A program made the position numbers and the translations under genes. Source: Tangfeifania diversioriginum (GTDB lineage: Bacteria > Bacteroidota > Bacteroidia > Bacteroidales > Prolixibacteraceae). From it: DNA of 64,000 nt. Of the stretch, positions 62,638 to 64,000 are shown one piece after another. The number at the start of each line of letters is the position of its first letter. Positions within the stretch are counted from its first letter, which is position 1. The stretch is from NCBI RefSeq assembly GCF_900141875.1, contig NZ_FQZE01000028.1, positions 1-64,000 of the forward strand, written 5' to 3'. The notes under the pieces are model-generated. The model was not told the origin of the DNA. It saw only the letters and a list, made by a program, of their open reading frames with translations, and ran no database searches.

Positions 62638-64000
62638 ATGTTTTGGAAGTGGAATAAAAAAAGTGTAAAAGAAGACGAACTGCTTATTTTATTTGGAACC
62701 CGTTCTGGCAATTCCAAAATGGTGGCCAAACAGGCTGAACAATTTTACCGGAAAAACGGCGTGAAAGCTACCTGTGTGAACATGTCGAAATACAACGCGG
62801 AAAAACTACCGGAGGTAAAAAAATTGCTGGCTGTGGTTAGTACCCACGGCGAAGGAGAACCACCGGAGCAGGCCCAAAAATTCTTTCTGAAAATGACGGA
62901 AAAGGGCATCGGCAACTTGTCGCAGCTGAAGTATTCTGTTTGTGCACTGGGTGATTCCGGTTACGAACAGTTTTGTAAAGCCGGAAAAGATTTGGATGAA
63001 CGCCTCAGCCGGATGGGCGCCACACCGGTTTTGCCCCGGATGGATTGTGATGTGGAATTTTCACAAAATGCAGCCCAATGGGTCAGGGAGAGTTTTAAAG
63101 TCTTTTCATCAAAAAACGGACACCAAAAGATAGTTGAAGGAGCGGTTAATTTTCAGAAAGAATCAAAAAACCGCCCGCAGTTTTCAGCAATAATAACCGA
63201 AAAACGGAAACTTACAGCAGACTCGGCTCAATCACCCGTTTATCATATTTCGTTGAAAGTTGAAAGCAAAGGATTTTCATATAAAGCCGGAGACTCCATT
63301 GAGATTCTTCCCAGAAATCCTGAATGGCTGGCCAACAAAATACTGGAGCAGGTGCAACCCAGCTCCACAGAATCCAACTCAGGGCCTTATTCAGATTTAA
63401 AACTTTTTCTTTTAGAAAAAACCGAAATTACACGCTTAAATGCAGGAACAGTAAAAAGGTACCAGAAAATAGCAAAGCTTGAGCAACTGGAAAAGCTTTT
63501 AAATAACCAAACGGCTTTAACCGAATACCTGGCGCAGTCGAACCTGCTGGATCTTCTGCTCGATTTTCCCTGCAGCATAACTGCCAAACAGTTTATGGCA
63601 ATTCCGCCCAAACTGACACCACGGATTTATTCCATTGCATCGGGCCCGCAACTGAATCCCGGCACTATCGATCTTACCGTGAAAACCATTCGCTATCAGT
63701 TCAAAAACCTTCCGCACGAAGGTTCGGGCTCGGTTTTTATCAATGAAGATTTACACCCCGGAAGTCCGCTTGAATTTTCGCTGGAAAAAAATCCGGAGTT
63801 CCGGCTGCCGAAAGACTTCAAAACACCGGTTATAATGATTGGAGTGGGAACGGGAATTGCACCTTTTCGGGCGTTTTTGCAGGAACGGTCGGCGCATGCA
63901 GTCCAAAACGGTACGTGGCTCATCTGGGGAGCCAAAAAACAGGCCAGCGATTCGTTGTATAAAGAAGAACTTGAAGCATTTAAAAATAACCGAACACTGG
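62638..64000 (+). CDS. Diflavin reductase (CysJ/cytochrome P450 reductase-like), partial
   Basis: 454 codons are present and the gene runs off the window. Residues about 15-155 form a flavodoxin domain (LLIFGTRSGNSKMVAKQ for FMN phosphate, STHGEGEPPEQA, CALGDSGYEQFCKAG). A connecting and FAD-binding region follows with PRIYSIASGP (FAD site), then the nucleotide-binding GVGTGIAPFRAFLQER. The order FMN-FAD-NAD(P)H is that of sulfite reductase flavoprotein CysJ. Here it starts 15 nt after the PepSY gene with no haemoprotein sulfite reductase, so it probably delivers NAD(P)H electrons to the PepSY protein for siderophore iron reduction (inference). Confidence 0.85.
   Translation, partial: MFWKWNKKSVKEDELLILFGTRSGNSKMVAKQAEQFYRKNGVKATCVNMSKYNAEKLPEVKKLLAVVSTHGEGEPPEQAQKFFLKMTEKGIGNLSQLKYSVCALGDSGYEQFCKAGKDLDERLSRMGATPVLPRMDCDVEFSQNAAQWVRESFKVFSSKNGHQKIVEGAVNFQKESKNRPQFSAIITEKRKLTADSAQSPVYHISLKVESKGFSYKAGDSIEILPRNPEWLANKILEQVQPSSTESNSGPYSDLKLFLLEKTEITRLNAGTVKRYQKIAKLEQLEKLLNNQTALTEYLAQSNLLDLLLDFPCSITAKQFMAIPPKLTPRIYSIASGPQLNPGTIDLTVKTIRYQFKNLPHEGSGSVFINEDLHPGSPLEFSLEKNPEFRLPKDFKTPVIMIGVGTGIAPFRAFLQERSAHAVQNGTWLIWGAKKQASDSLYKEELEAFKNNRTL

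Overview
The window looks like chromosomal DNA of a Bacteroidota bacterium, most plausibly of the Marinilabiliales/Prolixibacteraceae type. The reasons are Bacteroidota-type lipoprotein signals, matches to the TAnnTTTG -7 promoter element in place of E. coli-type boxes, few Shine-Dalgarno sequences, a YfhO protein, a DUF4252 protein, DUF4374/TonB-receptor iron genes and many glycoside hydrolases. The genus is inferred; no rRNA is present. I saw no tRNA, rRNA, CRISPR array, insertion sequence or prophage.

Layout. 0.2-7.4 kb: one end of an A+T-rich surface-polysaccharide locus (sugar aminotransferase, acetyltransferase, PLP enzyme, ATP-grasp ligase, GT56-like transferase; convergent to them a sulfotransferase and a flippase). 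7.8-10.9 kb: a small exported repeat protein, then a PadR-PspC-DUF4252 cluster. 11-15.6 kb: a rhodanese lipoprotein, a collagen-like lipoprotein, DusB with a decayed duplicate of its 3' end, an MscS channel, a divergent acyl carrier protein and an acetyltransferase. 15.7-18.7 kb: three consecutive exported cyclophilins, the last fused to a trypsin-like domain that has lost its catalytic His and Ser. 18.7-23.3 kb: methionine salvage (mtnA-mtnP), a HAD phosphatase and metG. 23.5-24.2 kb: a PIN-domain toxin-antitoxin pair. 24.4-32.4 kb: housekeeping genes (HAD phosphatase, esterase, LD-carboxypeptidase, YraN, MmcQ, C1-type peptidase, S4 protein, Mpg glycosylase, YfhO).

32.6-38.1 kb holds the most unusual system. 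An exported nickel superoxide dismutase is divergent from a four-gene operon. The operon encodes (i) a PstS-like periplasmic domain tethered by one membrane helix to a GcvH-like domain, (ii) a Tat-exported HybA-like protein with four [4Fe-4S] motifs, (iii) an NrfD/HybB quinone-site membrane protein and (iv) a second membrane-anchored GcvH-like protein. Both GcvH-like domains carry Gly where the lipoyl Lys should be, and no catalytic molybdoenzyme or hydrogenase subunit is present. This reads as an electron-transfer or sensing module of unknown purpose.

38.3-39.9 kb: an exported protein with a His/Tyr-rich segment and a long Arg/Ser-rich tail. 40-57.5 kb: hemicellulose degradation without SusC/SusD (CE15, GH127, CE1-type esterase, GH95, two GH43, then GH76 and GH9), with an exact 25-bp sequence upstream of two of the genes, plus a DUF6051 hydrolase and a membrane-bound LytTR regulator. 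57.5 kb to the right edge: a Xus-type iron-siderophore operon (TonB receptor, DUF4374 lipoprotein, PepSY membrane protein) followed by a diflavin reductase cut by the window edge; together these could carry electrons from NAD(P)H to periplasmic ferric siderophore.
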